Virus record (IMG/VR): IMGVR_UViG_3300025413_000996 | Span: 1 to 31,284 of that record | Origin: a virus | Direction: 5' to 3' (one strand) | Length of the DNA stretch: 31,284 nucleotides | Part shown: positions 1-7,622 of the stretch, one piece after another | Layout: each line of letters begins with the position of its first letter | Position numbering within the stretch: the first letter of the stretch is position 1 | Position numbers and translations under genes: made by a program | The notes under the pieces: generated by a model | Database searches by the model: none | The model's input: only the letters and a program-made list of their open reading frames with translations | Told to the model about the DNA's origin: nothing

Positions 1-805
1 TTACAACACTAGTCTTGAAGCGCCATAGTCCCTGACGCTCGCCTTTCTTAATCAATTCAACAACACCTTGTTCAATGGCACTACGCAATGCATAGTTTCC
101 TGGCTCATTGAAACTTTGGCTTGAATCAAATTCAAAACTGTCTGTATTTTGATTAAAGAATTTTAATGCTGTAATACCATCTTGTGTACTCAACAAATTC
201 TTTTCAATGGTTACTGTTGTTAAGATCTCGCCAGTTTGTACACTTACTAATCTCAAGCTGATGACAACTTGATCTTGTGTATACTGCGTGTACGGACCAA
301 TTCCAAATACAGCTACTCCTGTGCCGCCTGTAAGAACGTTACTATTGTAGTCAATAATACCGCCTTCAATAATTACACCAGCCATAGTTAATGGAGGTAA
401 TAATTTTGCATTTTGTCCTTCATAGATCTCACGAGTTTGTTTGATCATTTGACGTTCTTTTAACAAGTTGTCCAGGCCAACACGTTCTACAACTGTAAAC
501 CATTGACGATTGCCAGCTTCTTGTAGAGTCTTAATCATGTATGCTTCAGCACCTTGTGTAACGGCTGTACTGAACAAACTTAGTGTTTGACTATTTTTAC
601 GTTGACCTGTTAGATCTTTGAATCCGTATACAGCTACAGCAATCGGAGCTCCATCTGGTGACGGTAGTCGATCAATTTCCTTTGTCATATTCTTACTGAC
701 AGTAGGTTGATCTTGAATGTCTACTTTACCCAATGGGCGTACTGTACTGCAACCTGCCATCATTGCTATTGCAAGGGCTAGTGCTGTTAATTTTAATACT
801 TTCAT
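1..805 (-). CDS. csgG: CsgG-like curli secretion pore lipoprotein (C-terminus cut by window edge)
   Basis: Outer-membrane lipoprotein forming the curli secretion channel. I translated 268 codons from the ATG at 803-805; the frame is open to position 1, so only a few C-terminal residues are missing compared with the roughly 277-residue E. coli protein. The N-terminus is a lipoprotein signal with lipobox LAL-AIAMMAGC, giving a lipidated Cys19. Family landmarks include VVERVGLDNLLKERQ and the GGIIDYNSNVLTGG region of the barrel domain. The SD (AAGGAGAG) lies over the end of csgF, so the two are probably co-transcribed. No csgA, csgB or csgE is present in the window. The family call is near certain; the use a phage makes of it is unknown. 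Confidence 0.93.
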   Translation of the reverse strand, partial: MKVLKLTALALAIAMMAGCSTVRPLGKVDIQDQPTVSKNMTKEIDRLPSPDGAPIAVAVYGFKDLTGQRKNSQTLSLFSTAVTQGAEAYMIKTLQEAGNRQWFTVVERVGLDNLLKERQMIKQTREIYEGQNAKLLPPLTMAGVIIEGGIIDYNSNVLTGGTGVAVFGIGPYTQYTQDQVVISLRLVSVQTGEILTTVTIEKNLLSTQDGITALKFFNQNTDSFEFDSSQSFNEPGNYALRSAIEQGVVELIKKGERQGLWRFKTSVV

Positions 806-819
806 TTATCTAGCTCTCC

Positions 820-1332
820 TTAAAATGCAAAACTGGCAATAGGCACAGTTAATGTTGTGTTTTGACTAGCGTCTGCTTTATTTGTTACTTTTAATGTAAC
901 ACTACTTTGTCCGTTATAAGCAGGATCACTTACAGTTTTGAACCAGTTAACAGTAGTATTAGCATCTACGTTAAATGTTCCTGTTGTAGCTGGATTGCAT
1001 CCTGGAATAGCCGCTCCACTGGAATCTTTGCAAGTTGAAAACAAATTGTTACTCAACTGTGTAGCAAGTTGACTGTATACTTGGCTACTAAACAAACTCA
1101 TAAATTTAGATATCGGAGTATTTGCGGCATCAGCTTTAGCCTGTGCGGCGGCGGCATCAACTTTACTTTGATTAGCAGCCTTGTTATTCATTTCCATTTG
1201 TTGTAAAGTCAACACTTGGGTAGCCCAACCATTTCCGCTAAATGTTGGATCTTTGAATTGTTGTACTAATTCTGCGTGTGCAAAATTTGCAGTCAGTATG
1301 CAGAAAGTACTGAATACCAGTAATTTTTTCAT
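820..1332 (-). CDS. csgF: CsgF-like curli assembly protein
   Basis: Partner of CsgG; in Escherichia coli CsgF caps the CsgG pore at the cell surface. The 170-residue product has a clear Sec signal peptide (MKKLLVF to the AHA-E cleavage site near residue 20). A short mature N-terminus with QFKDPTFSGNGW follows, resembling the CsgF segment that plugs the pore. The middle is Ala/Gln/Lys-rich and may be helical; the C-terminal part is a Thr/Asn-rich beta-type domain. It is longer than E. coli CsgF (about 138 residues) because of the Ala-rich insert. It sits 14 nt upstream of csgG. The start is supported by GAGGAG about 9 nt upstream. Confidence 0.85.
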   Translation of the reverse strand: MKKLLVFSTFCILTANFAHAELVQQFKDPTFSGNGWATQVLTLQQMEMNNKAANQSKVDAAAAQAKADAANTPISKFMSLFSSQVYSQLATQLSNNLFSTCKDSSGAAIPGCNPATTGTFNVDANTTVNWFKTVSDPAYNGQSSVTLKVTNKADASQNTTLTVPIASFAF

Positions 1333-1353
1333 GAGTATCGCTCCTCTATAACT

Positions 1354-1361
1354 TATTTACT
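1354..1361 (-). promoter_or_regulatory. Candidate phage late promoter for csgF-csgG
   Basis: The minus strand reads AGTAAATA, sharing the TAAATA core seen before many genes here. Transcription would start near 1348 and give a short leader carrying GAGGAG. Confidence 0.4.
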
Positions 1362-1375
1362 TACAAAGGAGGAGT

Positions 1376-1394
1376 ATTAAAGTAGTACTTTAAT
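1376..1394 (-). other. 19-bp near-perfect palindrome between the DUF3307-like gene and csgF
   Basis: ATTAAAGTA and TACTTTAAT are exact reverse complements separated by one base. The palindrome lies directly after the stop of the upstream gene (1396-1398). In RNA it can form a stem of about 8 bp. It lacks a following T-run, so it is not a canonical terminator; it may be a processing or stabilising stem. Confidence 0.5.
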
Positions 1395-1395
1395 A

Positions 1396-1770
1396 TTAAA
1401 CTGTTAGTATAATATACCAAGTCATAATAAGATATGACATTTGATGGGCCATCTGATCTAGGCCAAATTGATTCCAGTATAATGGAGTTGTGTTGTCTTT
1501 AGAGCCATACTTAACTTTAGTATAGTCTACAAGATAATGATATATACCTTCTAATGTTACCACCATTAATATAGTTAATGGTGCAATAGCATGTATAAAT
1601 GAGAATAATAATAAAACTACTAGTGATGCAAGCATATGATCTCTAGTATGTGTCATACCAATTGGATCCAGCCATACACCCTTTTTAACGGTTTGCATAT
1701 AGGTTTGGATTTTAAAATCAGCGTACCAATGTTTGATCTGTAATAGTACTAGTAAAAGTATTGTTTCCAT
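1396..1770 (-). CDS. DUF3307-like integral membrane protein
   Basis: A 124-residue protein with about three hydrophobic segments: near the N-terminus (ETILLLVLLQI), centrally (LASLVVLLLFSFIHAIAPLTILMV in parts) and at the C-terminus. Motifs typical of DUF3307 proteins are visible: an early HWYADFKIQT segment, HYLVDYTKVKYG, and LDQMAHQ near the end. These place conserved His and Asp residues at membrane edges. DUF3307 proteins occur in bacteria and T4-like phages, and their function is unknown. The ATG at 1770 lies only 6 nt past a perfect T4-type late promoter and no SD is visible, suggesting a leaderless late transcript. Confidence 0.7.
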   Translation of the reverse strand: METILLLVLLQIKHWYADFKIQTYMQTVKKGVWLDPIGMTHTRDHMLASLVVLLLFSFIHAIAPLTILMVVTLEGIYHYLVDYTKVKYGSKDNTTPLYWNQFGLDQMAHQMSYLIMTWYIILTV

Positions 1771-1776
1771 GTATAG

Positions 1777-1784
1777 TATTTATA
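1777..1784 (-). promoter_or_regulatory. T4-type late promoter (TATAAATA)
   Basis: The minus strand reads TATAAATACTATAC, matching the T4 late consensus. If transcription starts 6 nt past the motif (1771), the ATG at 1770 would be at +2, leaving no room for a ribosome binding site. Confidence 0.65.
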
Positions 1785-1824
1785 ATACTACCGGTTAACA
1801 AAAATAGCAAATAGATTGGTAAAA

Positions 1825-3279
1825 TTAATCAGTTATTTTGAAACTTAATCCTGCGCCTGACGGATTAGACGCTTCAATTTTGGTCCAAAGCCCTACATGT
1901 CCATCAATTTTACCTGGCCATAATACATGGAAGGTTAATTTACCGCTAATAACTCGGGTAAAAATTTGAACAAAATTTTCACCCAATAATTCTAAAATAA
2001 TTGGTCTAAAATCTCGCATGGGCTGAACTGTGTTTATAATGTCGACTAAATCTTTAGCCGCACAGTAAACAAGTTTTCCACCTTGACGAGATTTAGCTTT
2101 AAAAGTTCTGGAATTGATAATATTATCAAATTTAGGATCCAATGGAACTCCACGTTTAATACTAGCATCGATTGCGGCCATATCTTCTGCCGTAAATACA
2201 TGTCCACCATTTGCATTTGCAAGATCTTCATACATTGTACCTGCTAGTGCTTTTTTATGATAGTAGTTTAAAAAATTCATGCCAGCTAGCGGTTGTAGAA
2301 TAGTAGCAGATTCTTGCATTAATGTTATGAAATCGACAGCATTACCTGTTCTTTTCTTTTTCTTTAAACTATCAGGAATAGTTAATCCCTTAAGGCTTGG
2401 AGCAGCGCCAGATGCCGTTGAACCAATGCCACCTTTACTACTAATAAGGATCGTTTGTCCAGTGCTAGCATTCTGTACTCCATAGCTATCGCTTAGACTA
2501 GCATTTTGTTCTCCAGGGAAAATAAGAGTTAATCCAGAAAAATCTGCTGTGCCTAAAAAATTTAAAAATTTATTTTGTTTATCACCAGTCCACTTGGCCG
2601 TACCTTTAGCCATAGCTAAAATTCCAAGATATTCTCCAGCATCGACAGCTATTCTTGTTTGAATTTGTTCGCTGTATTTCTTAAGATCTGGATTAATACC
2701 CTGAGATATTTCTAAAGCGGCTTGTTTAATTGCGGCTCCTAGTTCCCCAGCATTGGTAAGTATTTCATTATCGGCAATTACTTGATCCAACTGTCCAGCT
2801 ACTATACCTTTATTAGCATCTAATGCTTTTTTTATTTCTTGGGATGGAGTTAATACTACCCTGTCTTTTGGTTTAGTTCCTGGCGCATTAATAGGATCTG
2901 CGGCAATACCAATACCGATAGGTTGTACATTAACATTTGATGTAACTTTACCGGAAACTGTTTGTAATTCATCTTTTTCAATCTTAGAAAAAGGCACACT
3001 TCGACCGTCTTTAGTATTAAGAAACAAACTAGGTTTCGGAGCATTTGGATTTGCACTTAGTGCTTTTAATGCTTTTTCAATTTCTGGTTGTAATCTTGCT
3101 AATTCGCCTGGAGCTGCTTGAACTTCTGCATATTTTCCATCTGGAAGTTTTTCTCTATAGATAGCGTTGGGATTTTGTAGTTTTGTTAGTAAAGCGTTTG
3201 GACGCCATCCTAGATACTTTTCTTTAAAAAGTTCACCCGGAATCAATGTAGCTTCTGAAATAATGTCTAATACACGCAT
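1825..3279 (-). CDS. Hypothetical phage protein, possible internal head protein
   Basis: A 484-residue soluble protein that I cannot assign to a known enzyme. Its N-terminus MRVLDIISEATL resembles the T4 capsid-targeting sequence (MKTYQEFIAEA), and ISE-A fits the T4 prohead protease rule (I/L)-x-E followed by a small residue. The middle is Ala/Lys/Gln-rich and probably helical; a Gly/Ser-rich stretch (near SSKGGIGSTASG) precedes a KKKKR basic patch. The C-terminal region (FRPIILELLGENFVQIFTRV onward) looks globular. The gene starts just after the bilin reductase stop. A CATAAATA motif ends 7 nt before the ATG and no SD is seen. Role unknown; packaging is inferred from the N-terminus. Confidence 0.6.
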   Translation of the reverse strand: MRVLDIISEATLIPGELFKEKYLGWRPNALLTKLQNPNAIYREKLPDGKYAEVQAAPGELARLQPEIEKALKALSANPNAPKPSLFLNTKDGRSVPFSKIEKDELQTVSGKVTSNVNVQPIGIGIAADPINAPGTKPKDRVVLTPSQEIKKALDANKGIVAGQLDQVIADNEILTNAGELGAAIKQAALEISQGINPDLKKYSEQIQTRIAVDAGEYLGILAMAKGTAKWTGDKQNKFLNFLGTADFSGLTLIFPGEQNASLSDSYGVQNASTGQTILISSKGGIGSTASGAAPSLKGLTIPDSLKKKKRTGNAVDFITLMQESATILQPLAGMNFLNYYHKKALAGTMYEDLANANGGHVFTAEDMAAIDASIKRGVPLDPKFDNIINSRTFKAKSRQGGKLVYCAAKDLVDIINTVQPMRDFRPIILELLGENFVQIFTRVISGKLTFHVLWPGKIDGHVGLWTKIEASNPSGAGLSFKITD

Positions 3280-3286
3280 AGTACAA

Positions 3287-3294
3287 TATTTATG
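3287..3294 (-). promoter_or_regulatory. Candidate late promoter (CATAAATA)
   Basis: One mismatch to TATAAATA, on the minus strand, over the stop codon of the bilin reductase gene. The predicted transcription start (about 3281) is 2 nt before the ATG at 3279. Confidence 0.5.
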
Positions 3295-3970
3295 CTATTT
3301 CAGGGAACAAGCATTCCTGTATGAAAACTTTAACATCGTCTTCATTTAACCCTAAACTAGCCATAACACGCGGTGTATGTGGATTTTGTTTTTGATTATC
3401 ACAGTAGTAGTTTTGAAAACTAGTAGTATCTAATACGGTATTGTTAGTTTCACCTACTGTATCTAGATAGTGTGCTAGTGTATTTCTAGCCATATCTGTA
3501 ATTTGATCAAGCTCTGTTTCATCACTAACATTACCAGCCGCTACCATGTGTTCTGTAAAGATACGCTGAGCCCAATCAGGCAATGTGCGTGGTTTACGCC
3601 ATTCTAGTTTAGCAACTTCCTTACCAAACCATTCAATCATTGGATGAAAATGATCTCCGGCAGGACTAAAATCATGAAAGCAACCGGTCATTTTATTCTT
3701 ACCAGCAACCACATCAAATCCATAAATTGGAGCAGGGTTGTGTGTATGTGGAAAGATGCAGCAATGCATCATCCAGAGTCCTTTTGTATCTCTTGCATCA
3801 ACCACATCAACGTGAGCACGGCGATAAGCATCAGAAGTCCATACACGATTAATCCACCCAGGTGGGTTGAATCGATCCATTCCAGGTTCAAAGATTTCAG
3901 TGCCAGTCCGGCCAAATTCAGTCTCCAATAAGTGCTGAATATTTATTAGAGTATCCCAAACTTTACTCAT
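3290..3970 (-). CDS. pcyX: Ferredoxin-dependent bilin reductase, PcyX-like
   Basis: Likely reduces biliverdin to a phycobilin using electrons from ferredoxin. The 226 residues match the FDBR family (PcyA/PebS/PcyX/HY2) in length and landmarks: HCCIFP at 69-74, PIYGFD at 81-86, and D100-F-S-P, where the Asp corresponds to the catalytic Asp105 of PcyA. PcyX enzymes, described from uncultured marine phage DNA, sit close to PcyA by sequence but make phycoerythrobilin; with a non-cyanobacterial-looking phage context PcyX is the best fit, though the subfamily call needs a tree. The start overlaps the end of heme oxygenase by 8 nt, so the substrate-making enzyme is translated just upstream. Confidence 0.85.
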   Translation of the reverse strand: MSKVWDTLINIQHLLETEFGRTGTEIFEPGMDRFNPPGWINRVWTSDAYRRAHVDVVDARDTKGLWMMHCCIFPHTHNPAPIYGFDVVAGKNKMTGCFHDFSPAGDHFHPMIEWFGKEVAKLEWRKPRTLPDWAQRIFTEHMVAAGNVSDETELDQITDMARNTLAHYLDTVGETNNTVLDTTSFQNYYCDNQKQNPHTPRVMASLGLNEDDVKVFIQECLFPEIA

Positions 3971-4514
3971 CTGTATATTCGACTAGTTCCATCATTTCTT
4001 TGAATAGCTTAGTAGCAAATCCAAAACAAATATTAGCTTCTTCTGCCATATCATCGTTAATTTTTTCACGGATAGCGGCCTTAAGCGTATCAGGATCTTC
4101 AAATTTGTACATGCGACCACTACCTGGCACTTTTTTACTAATCATTTGACCGCCAGCTAAATCTCCCATGTGACGAACATAGATATGAGCCATCAACCTG
4201 TGAGGATCATTTTTGATAGTCATTATATGATCTAAATATTCTTTGACTACTGGCAACATCTGTGCTTCGCCATCTTTTTCATCCCACAATTCTTTGTAGT
4301 CACTAAGAATAGCCGGAGCTCGTCTGATATCGGGTAGACCATTTAATAGTCCGAGTGGCATTGCACAAACTTCTAACAATTCGTAACAAGGATGTTGATT
4401 CTTTAAGAAAGTAGCATATAGTTTTGGATTAATTGTTCCAGAAAACAATATTTTCACAAACTCTTGGCGTTCGGCATTAGAATGTGCCTCTTTAGTTAAA
4501 TCTCTAAGACTCAT
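3963..4514 (-). CDS. ho1: Heme oxygenase (HO-1 type)
   Basis: Opens heme to biliverdin, CO and iron, using ferredoxin as reductant. The 183-residue all-helical protein has the proximal heme ligand H11 in KEAHSNAE and the distal-helix signature GDLAGGQ at 117-123 (family GDLSGGQ), with the Asp that orders the active-site water. It is somewhat shorter than cyanobacterial Ho1 (about 240 residues), as phage versions often are. Its ATG overlaps the clpS stop (ATGA) and its end overlaps the bilin reductase start, so clpS, ho and pcyX form one translationally coupled unit. Released iron could also feed the many iron enzymes in this window. Confidence 0.92.
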   Translation of the reverse strand: MSLRDLTKEAHSNAERQEFVKILFSGTINPKLYATFLKNQHPCYELLEVCAMPLGLLNGLPDIRRAPAILSDYKELWDEKDGEAQMLPVVKEYLDHIMTIKNDPHRLMAHIYVRHMGDLAGGQMISKKVPGSGRMYKFEDPDTLKAAIREKINDDMAEEANICFGFATKLFKEMMELVEYTDE

Positions 4515-4813
4515 TCTTCTTCCAATTTAATTTGTAATGGGTGTCCATTAGTTCTAGCTGTATTGGTTGCTTCTACAGCCTTTGCTTCTGCGATTTCAAA
4601 ACTATAAATTCCTGCAATACCGCTACCTTGTTCGTGGACTTGCAACATAATCTCAGCCGCTGTCTCTTTAGTATGCCTAAATGTTTCCATCAAAATATGG
4701 ATAACAAACTCCATTGGAGTTGTATCATCATTAAGCAGAATGACTTTCCATCTTTTTGGTTCACTGATTATTACTTTGACTTTTTCGTCGATTGCTACAT
4801 CTGTTGATGACAT
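4511..4813 (-). CDS. clpS: ClpS, N-degron adaptor for ClpAP
   Basis: Binds N-terminal degron residues and delivers substrates to the ClpA unfoldase. The 100-residue protein follows the family closely: WKVILLNDDTTPMEFVIHIL near residues 22-41, then EIMLQVHEQGSGIAGIY and a C-terminal HPLQIKLEEE. The Asn-Asp-Asp of the N-degron pocket and the TPMEFV gate are intact. A short acidic N-terminal extension is present, as in host ClpS, where it engages ClpA. It is the first gene after the hsp20 terminator and overlaps heme oxygenase by ATGA. An AAAGAGAA site precedes the ATG. It may redirect host proteolysis during infection (inference). Confidence 0.93.
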   Translation of the reverse strand: MSSTDVAIDEKVKVIISEPKRWKVILLNDDTTPMEFVIHILMETFRHTKETAAEIMLQVHEQGSGIAGIYSFEIAEAKAVEATNTARTNGHPLQIKLEEE

Positions 4814-4827
4814 ACGTTCTCTTTTCT

Positions 4828-4851
4828 AAGAAAGGGGGAGTTGCCTCCCCC
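4828..4851 (-). terminator. Rho-independent-like terminator after hsp20
   Basis: The minus strand reads GGGGGAG, loop GCAA, CTCCCCC, then TTTCTT. A 7-bp G/C-rich stem with a tetraloop and a short T-rich tail, just past the hsp20 stop. It probably ends the dnaK-hsp20 transcript and separates it from clpS-ho-pcyX, with possible readthrough. Confidence 0.75.
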
Positions 4852-4857
4852 GGTTGA

Positions 4858-5289
4858 TTATTTAACTTTAATACTACGTGGCTTTAAAGATTCTGGAATA
4901 ATACGTTCGATTTCAATAATTAACATACCATCCTTAACTTCTGCATCTTTAACTTCCATGTATTCAGCTAGTGTCCACTTTTGTTCAAAATCTCGGCTAG
5001 CTAATCCCTTGTGCAAATATTCTTTGCCTTCGGTTATAATTTCACCTTGTATACCACGAACAATTAATTGATCTTGGTCTACTTCTACTGTGATTTCATT
5101 TTTACTGAAACCTGCAACTGCAACCTCAATTGCATACTTGCTGTCACTATACTTCACAATATTGTGTGGAGGATAGTTACCATTTAGTTGCTGCAATCTT
5201 TGGTTAAAGATTTGATCAAACCCTACTAGGGCTCTACTTAGGTTGGCGAATTCCGCCGGTGTTACAGTTTTTAATTGCATTGTTGCCAT
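4858..5289 (-). CDS. hsp20: Hsp20 small heat-shock protein, IbpA-like
   Basis: ATP-independent holdase with an alpha-crystallin domain. The 143 residues carry the IbpA landmarks: ALVGFDQIFNQ near 20-30, YPPHNI, AIEVAVAGFSKNEI, YLHKGLASRDFEQKW and the C-terminal IPESLKPRSIKVK. The last contains an I-x-V motif used for oligomer contacts. Small Hsps are common in T4-like marine phages. It follows dnaK by about 66 nt, has a strong AAGGAG SD, and shares a leader block with dnaK (TTCTTGCTTAA then AAGGAGAT), suggesting common control. It is followed by a strong terminator. Confidence 0.95.
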   Translation of the reverse strand: MATMQLKTVTPAEFANLSRALVGFDQIFNQRLQQLNGNYPPHNIVKYSDSKYAIEVAVAGFSKNEITVEVDQDQLIVRGIQGEIITEGKEYLHKGLASRDFEQKWTLAEYMEVKDAEVKDGMLIIEIERIIPESLKPRSIKVK

Positions 5290-5293
5290 TTTT

Positions 5294-5340
5294 TATCTCC
5301 TTATGTTAAGCAAGAATGTACGGGACCCCGAAGGCGTCCC
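5294..5340 (-). promoter_or_regulatory. hsp20 leader: stem-loop plus block shared with dnaK
   Basis: On the minus strand, a stem GGGACGCC / GGGTCCC with a TTCG loop (5322-5340) is followed by TTCTTGCTTAACATAAGGAG. The second part nearly repeats the dnaK leader. No promoter motif is seen in the gap, so the stem may be a processing or stabilising element in a dnaK-hsp20 transcript. Confidence 0.55.
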
Positions 5341-5355
5341 ACATAACTAATTGTA

Positions 5356-7269
5356 TTAGTCTTTTTTCTCTGTGTCAACTTCTGTGAAGCTAGCATCGAC
5401 AGTTTGTTCACCCGATTCAGCTGCTTTAGCATCTGCTTCTGCTTTAGCACTTTCGGCTGCTTGTTTCTTAGCCATAACTGGTCCTGCCGCTTCAAAGAAG
5501 CTTTGTACTGACTTTTCGATTGCTTCCTTGTCTTCTCCGGCGCAAGCTGTTTCAACAGCTTTGGCTGCATCATCGAATTTATTCTGCTCATCTTCAGTCA
5601 ATTGATCTTTGTACGTGTCATAATCTTTCTTGATACTATGTGTAGTGCCTTCAGCATTATTACGTGCTTGGATCAATTCTGCTGCTTTCTTATCAGATTC
5701 GGCATTCTCTTCAGCTTCTTTAACCATACGCTGGATTTCAGCTTCAGTTAAACCTGAATCTGATTTGATAGTAATCTTGTTTTCTTTGCCAGTATTTTTA
5801 TCTTTGGCACTTACATTAAGAATACCATTAGCATCGATATCTAGGGTAACTTCAATTTGTGGAGTACCACGCATTGCTGGAGCAATACCTTCTAAATTGA
5901 ATTCTCCTAGTAATTTATTATACTTAAACAAGTCACGTTCGCCTTGAGCAACTTTAATAGTTACAGCTGGTTGATTGTCTTCTGCTGTTGAGAAAACTTG
6001 TGAATGTTTAGTTGGAATTGTTGTATTTTTACTAATTAATTTTGTAAACACACCGCCCATTGTTTCGATACCTAATGTCAATGGAGTTACGTCCAATAAC
6101 AATACGTCTGTCTTGTCGCCTGCTAGAACAGCACCTTGTACTGCAGCACCTGCGGCAACTGCTTCGTCTGGGTTAACATCTTTACGTGGAGCCTTGCTAA
6201 ACAACTGTTCAACGGCTTCTTGAACTTTAGGCATACGTGTTTGGCCACCGACTAGGATAACTTCGTCGATATCTGCAGCTGTAACTTTAGCATCAGCCAT
6301 TGCAATCTTACATGGTTCGATTGAACGTTGGATTAGTTTTTCAACCATAGATTCAAACTTGGCACGACTAATAGTTACATTCATGTGCTTAGGACCGCTA
6401 GCATCTGCTGTAATATAAGGTAAGTTGACACTAGTTGATTGTGCTGACGATAATTCAATCTTAGCTTTTTCTGCAGCTTCTTTCAATCGTTGTAAAGCAA
6501 GTACGTCGTTCTTGAGATCAATACCATTATCTTTCTTGAATTCATCGACTAGATAATCCATGATAACTTGGTCAAAGTCTTCACCTCCAAGGAATGTATC
6601 GCCATTTGTTGATAAAACTTCGATTTGCTTGTCACCGTCAATGTTGGCGATTTCAATAATTGAAATATCAAATGTACCACCACCTAAGTCGTATACAGCA
6701 ATTTTACGATCTTTCTTAGATTCTTTATCAACACCATATGCTAGTGCAGCCGCAGTCGGCTCATTGATAATACGTAAAACTTCCAAGCCAGCAATACGGC
6801 CAGCATCTTTAGTTGCTTGACGTTGACTGTCGTTAAAGTAAGCAGGGACTGTAATAACCGCTTGAGTAACAGTTGTGCCTAAATAGTCTTCGGCAGTCTT
6901 TTTCATCTTACGTAAAACTTCGGCACTAACTTGTTGCGGTGCAAGTTTTTCACCATTTGCCTCGATCCATGCATCACCATTATCAGCTTTGATAATAGAG
7001 TATGGCATCAAGTCGATGTCTTTTTGGACTTCTTTTTCTTCAAACTTACGTCCAATAAGACGCTTACTTGCGTAAATTGTATTCTTTGGGTTTGTGACTG
7101 CTTGTCGTTTTGCTGTTGCACCAACTAGGATTTCGTCCTTTGTATATGCAATGATCGAGGGTGTTGTTCTTGCGCCTTCGCTATTTTCAATAACTTTTGC
7201 TACTCCGTTTTCTAGAATAGCTACGCAACTGTTTGTTGTACCTAAATCGATACCGATGATTTTGCTCAT
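5356..7269 (-). CDS. dnaK: DnaK, Hsp70 chaperone (full length)
   Basis: ATP-dependent chaperone. Translation from the ATG at 7267-7269 gives 637 residues, the same size as E. coli DnaK (638). An in-frame upstream extension of 45 codons is rejected because [14 protein letters not shown] is the canonical start and AAAGGAGAT lies 6 nt before it. Visible parts: phosphate-1 loop GIDLGTTNS at 6-14; [24 protein letters not shown]; the interdomain linker [13 protein letters not shown]; and a beta-sandwich plus helical lid. The acidic tail contains [14 protein letters not shown]. No dnaJ or grpE is in the window. Hsp70 genes are rare in phages. Its own late promoter and 5' stem-loop imply late expression. 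Confidence 0.97.
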   Translation of the reverse strand: MSKIIGIDLGTTNSCVAILENGVAKVIENSEGARTTPSIIAYTKDEILVGATAKRQAVTNPKNTIYASKRLIGRKFEEKEVQKDIDLMPYSIIKADNGDAWIEANGEKLAPQQVSAEVLRKMKKTAEDYLGTTVTQAVITVPAYFNDSQRQATKDAGRIAGLEVLRIINEPTAAALAYGVDKESKKDRKIAVYDLGGGTFDISIIEIANIDGDKQIEVLSTNGDTFLGGEDFDQVIMDYLVDEFKKDNGIDLKNDVLALQRLKEAAEKAKIELSSAQSTSVNLPYITADASGPKHMNVTISRAKFESMVEKLIQRSIEPCKIAMADAKVTAADIDEVILVGGQTRMPKVQEAVEQLFSKAPRKDVNPDEAVAAGAAVQGAVLAGDKTDVLLLDVTPLTLGIETMGGVFTKLISKNTTIPTKHSQVFSTAEDNQPAVTIKVAQGERDLFKYNKLLGEFNLEGIAPAMRGTPQIEVTLDIDANGILNVSAKDKNTGKENKITIKSDSGLTEAEIQRMVKEAEENAESDKKAAELIQARNNAEGTTHSIKKDYDTYKDQLTEDEQNKFDDAAKAVETACAGEDKEAIEKSVQSFFEAAGPVMAKKQAAESAKAEADAKAAESGEQTVDASFTEVDTEKKD

Positions 7270-7273
7270 AATA

Positions 7274-7326
7274 ATCTCCTTTTGTTTAAGCAAGAAATTT
7301 GTAAAGCCCTTACGGCGCTCTACAAA
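7274..7326 (-). promoter_or_regulatory. dnaK leader: 5' stem-loop and hsp20-like block
   Basis: On the minus strand, a stem with arms TTTGTA and TACAAA plus inner G/C pairs (7298-7326) is followed by TTCTTGCTTAAACAAAAGGAG. The predicted late start (about 7323) would put the stem at the extreme 5' end of the mRNA, as in leaders that protect against RNase E. Confidence 0.6.
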
Positions 7327-7327
7327 T

Positions 7328-7621
7328 TTATTTATCTCTGATAATATCTTTGTTGAAGATATTTGACCAAATTTTAAGTTTTTCGCGTTTAGCTTCTGCT
7401 GCACGTTCTATATTAGAAAAACTAACAATATCAAGCTCTTGTAAAATATCTACCATAGCTTGTAAATCTCCTAATTCTTCTTCTAAGTGTTCCCTATTAG
7501 TTTTAGGTTTACCTGGTTTAAAATTGTCCAGGCCAAAGCGGCTGATTTTACTTATCGCTTGTATAACTTCTGCACACTCTTCCTGGAGAATATCCATTAC
7601 TTCTTTAGTTTGACTGTCCAT
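7328..7621 (-). CDS. mazG: MazG-like nucleotide pyrophosphohydrolase
   Basis: Predicted all-alpha NTP pyrophosphatase. The ATG at 7621 gives 97 residues and has GAGG upstream; the longer frame to 7693 overlaps the previous gene and is not needed. The metal-binding signature is visible as E14-E15-C-A-E18 on the first helix and E49-L-G-D52 on the second (EExxE...ExxD), followed by LQAMVDIL. A short MazG domain of this type is common in marine phages. There it has been proposed to act on dNTPs or alarmone-type nucleotides; substrate unknown here. The upstream stop and this start are separated by one base (TGATATG), so translation is coupled. Confidence 0.85.
   Translation of the reverse strand: MDSQTKEVMDILQEECAEVIQAISKISRFGLDNFKPGKPKTNREHLEEELGDLQAMVDILQELDIVSFSNIERAAEAKREKLKIWSNIFNKDIIRDK
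7329..7336 (-). promoter_or_regulatory. Candidate late promoter for dnaK (GATAAATA)
   Basis: One mismatch from TATAAATA on the minus strand, over the mazG stop codon. It gives a leader of about 54 nt that begins at the dnaK stem-loop. Confidence 0.5.
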
Positions 7622-7622
7622 A

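Noticed and set aside
5372-7366. Several rightward open frames inside dnaK and mazG
   Set aside because: They mirror strong leftward genes, have no SD and no recognisable protein features.
7270-7404. In-frame upstream extension of dnaK (45 codons)
   Set aside because: The canonical [10 protein letters not shown] start has a strong SD; the extension runs through the leader stem and mazG.
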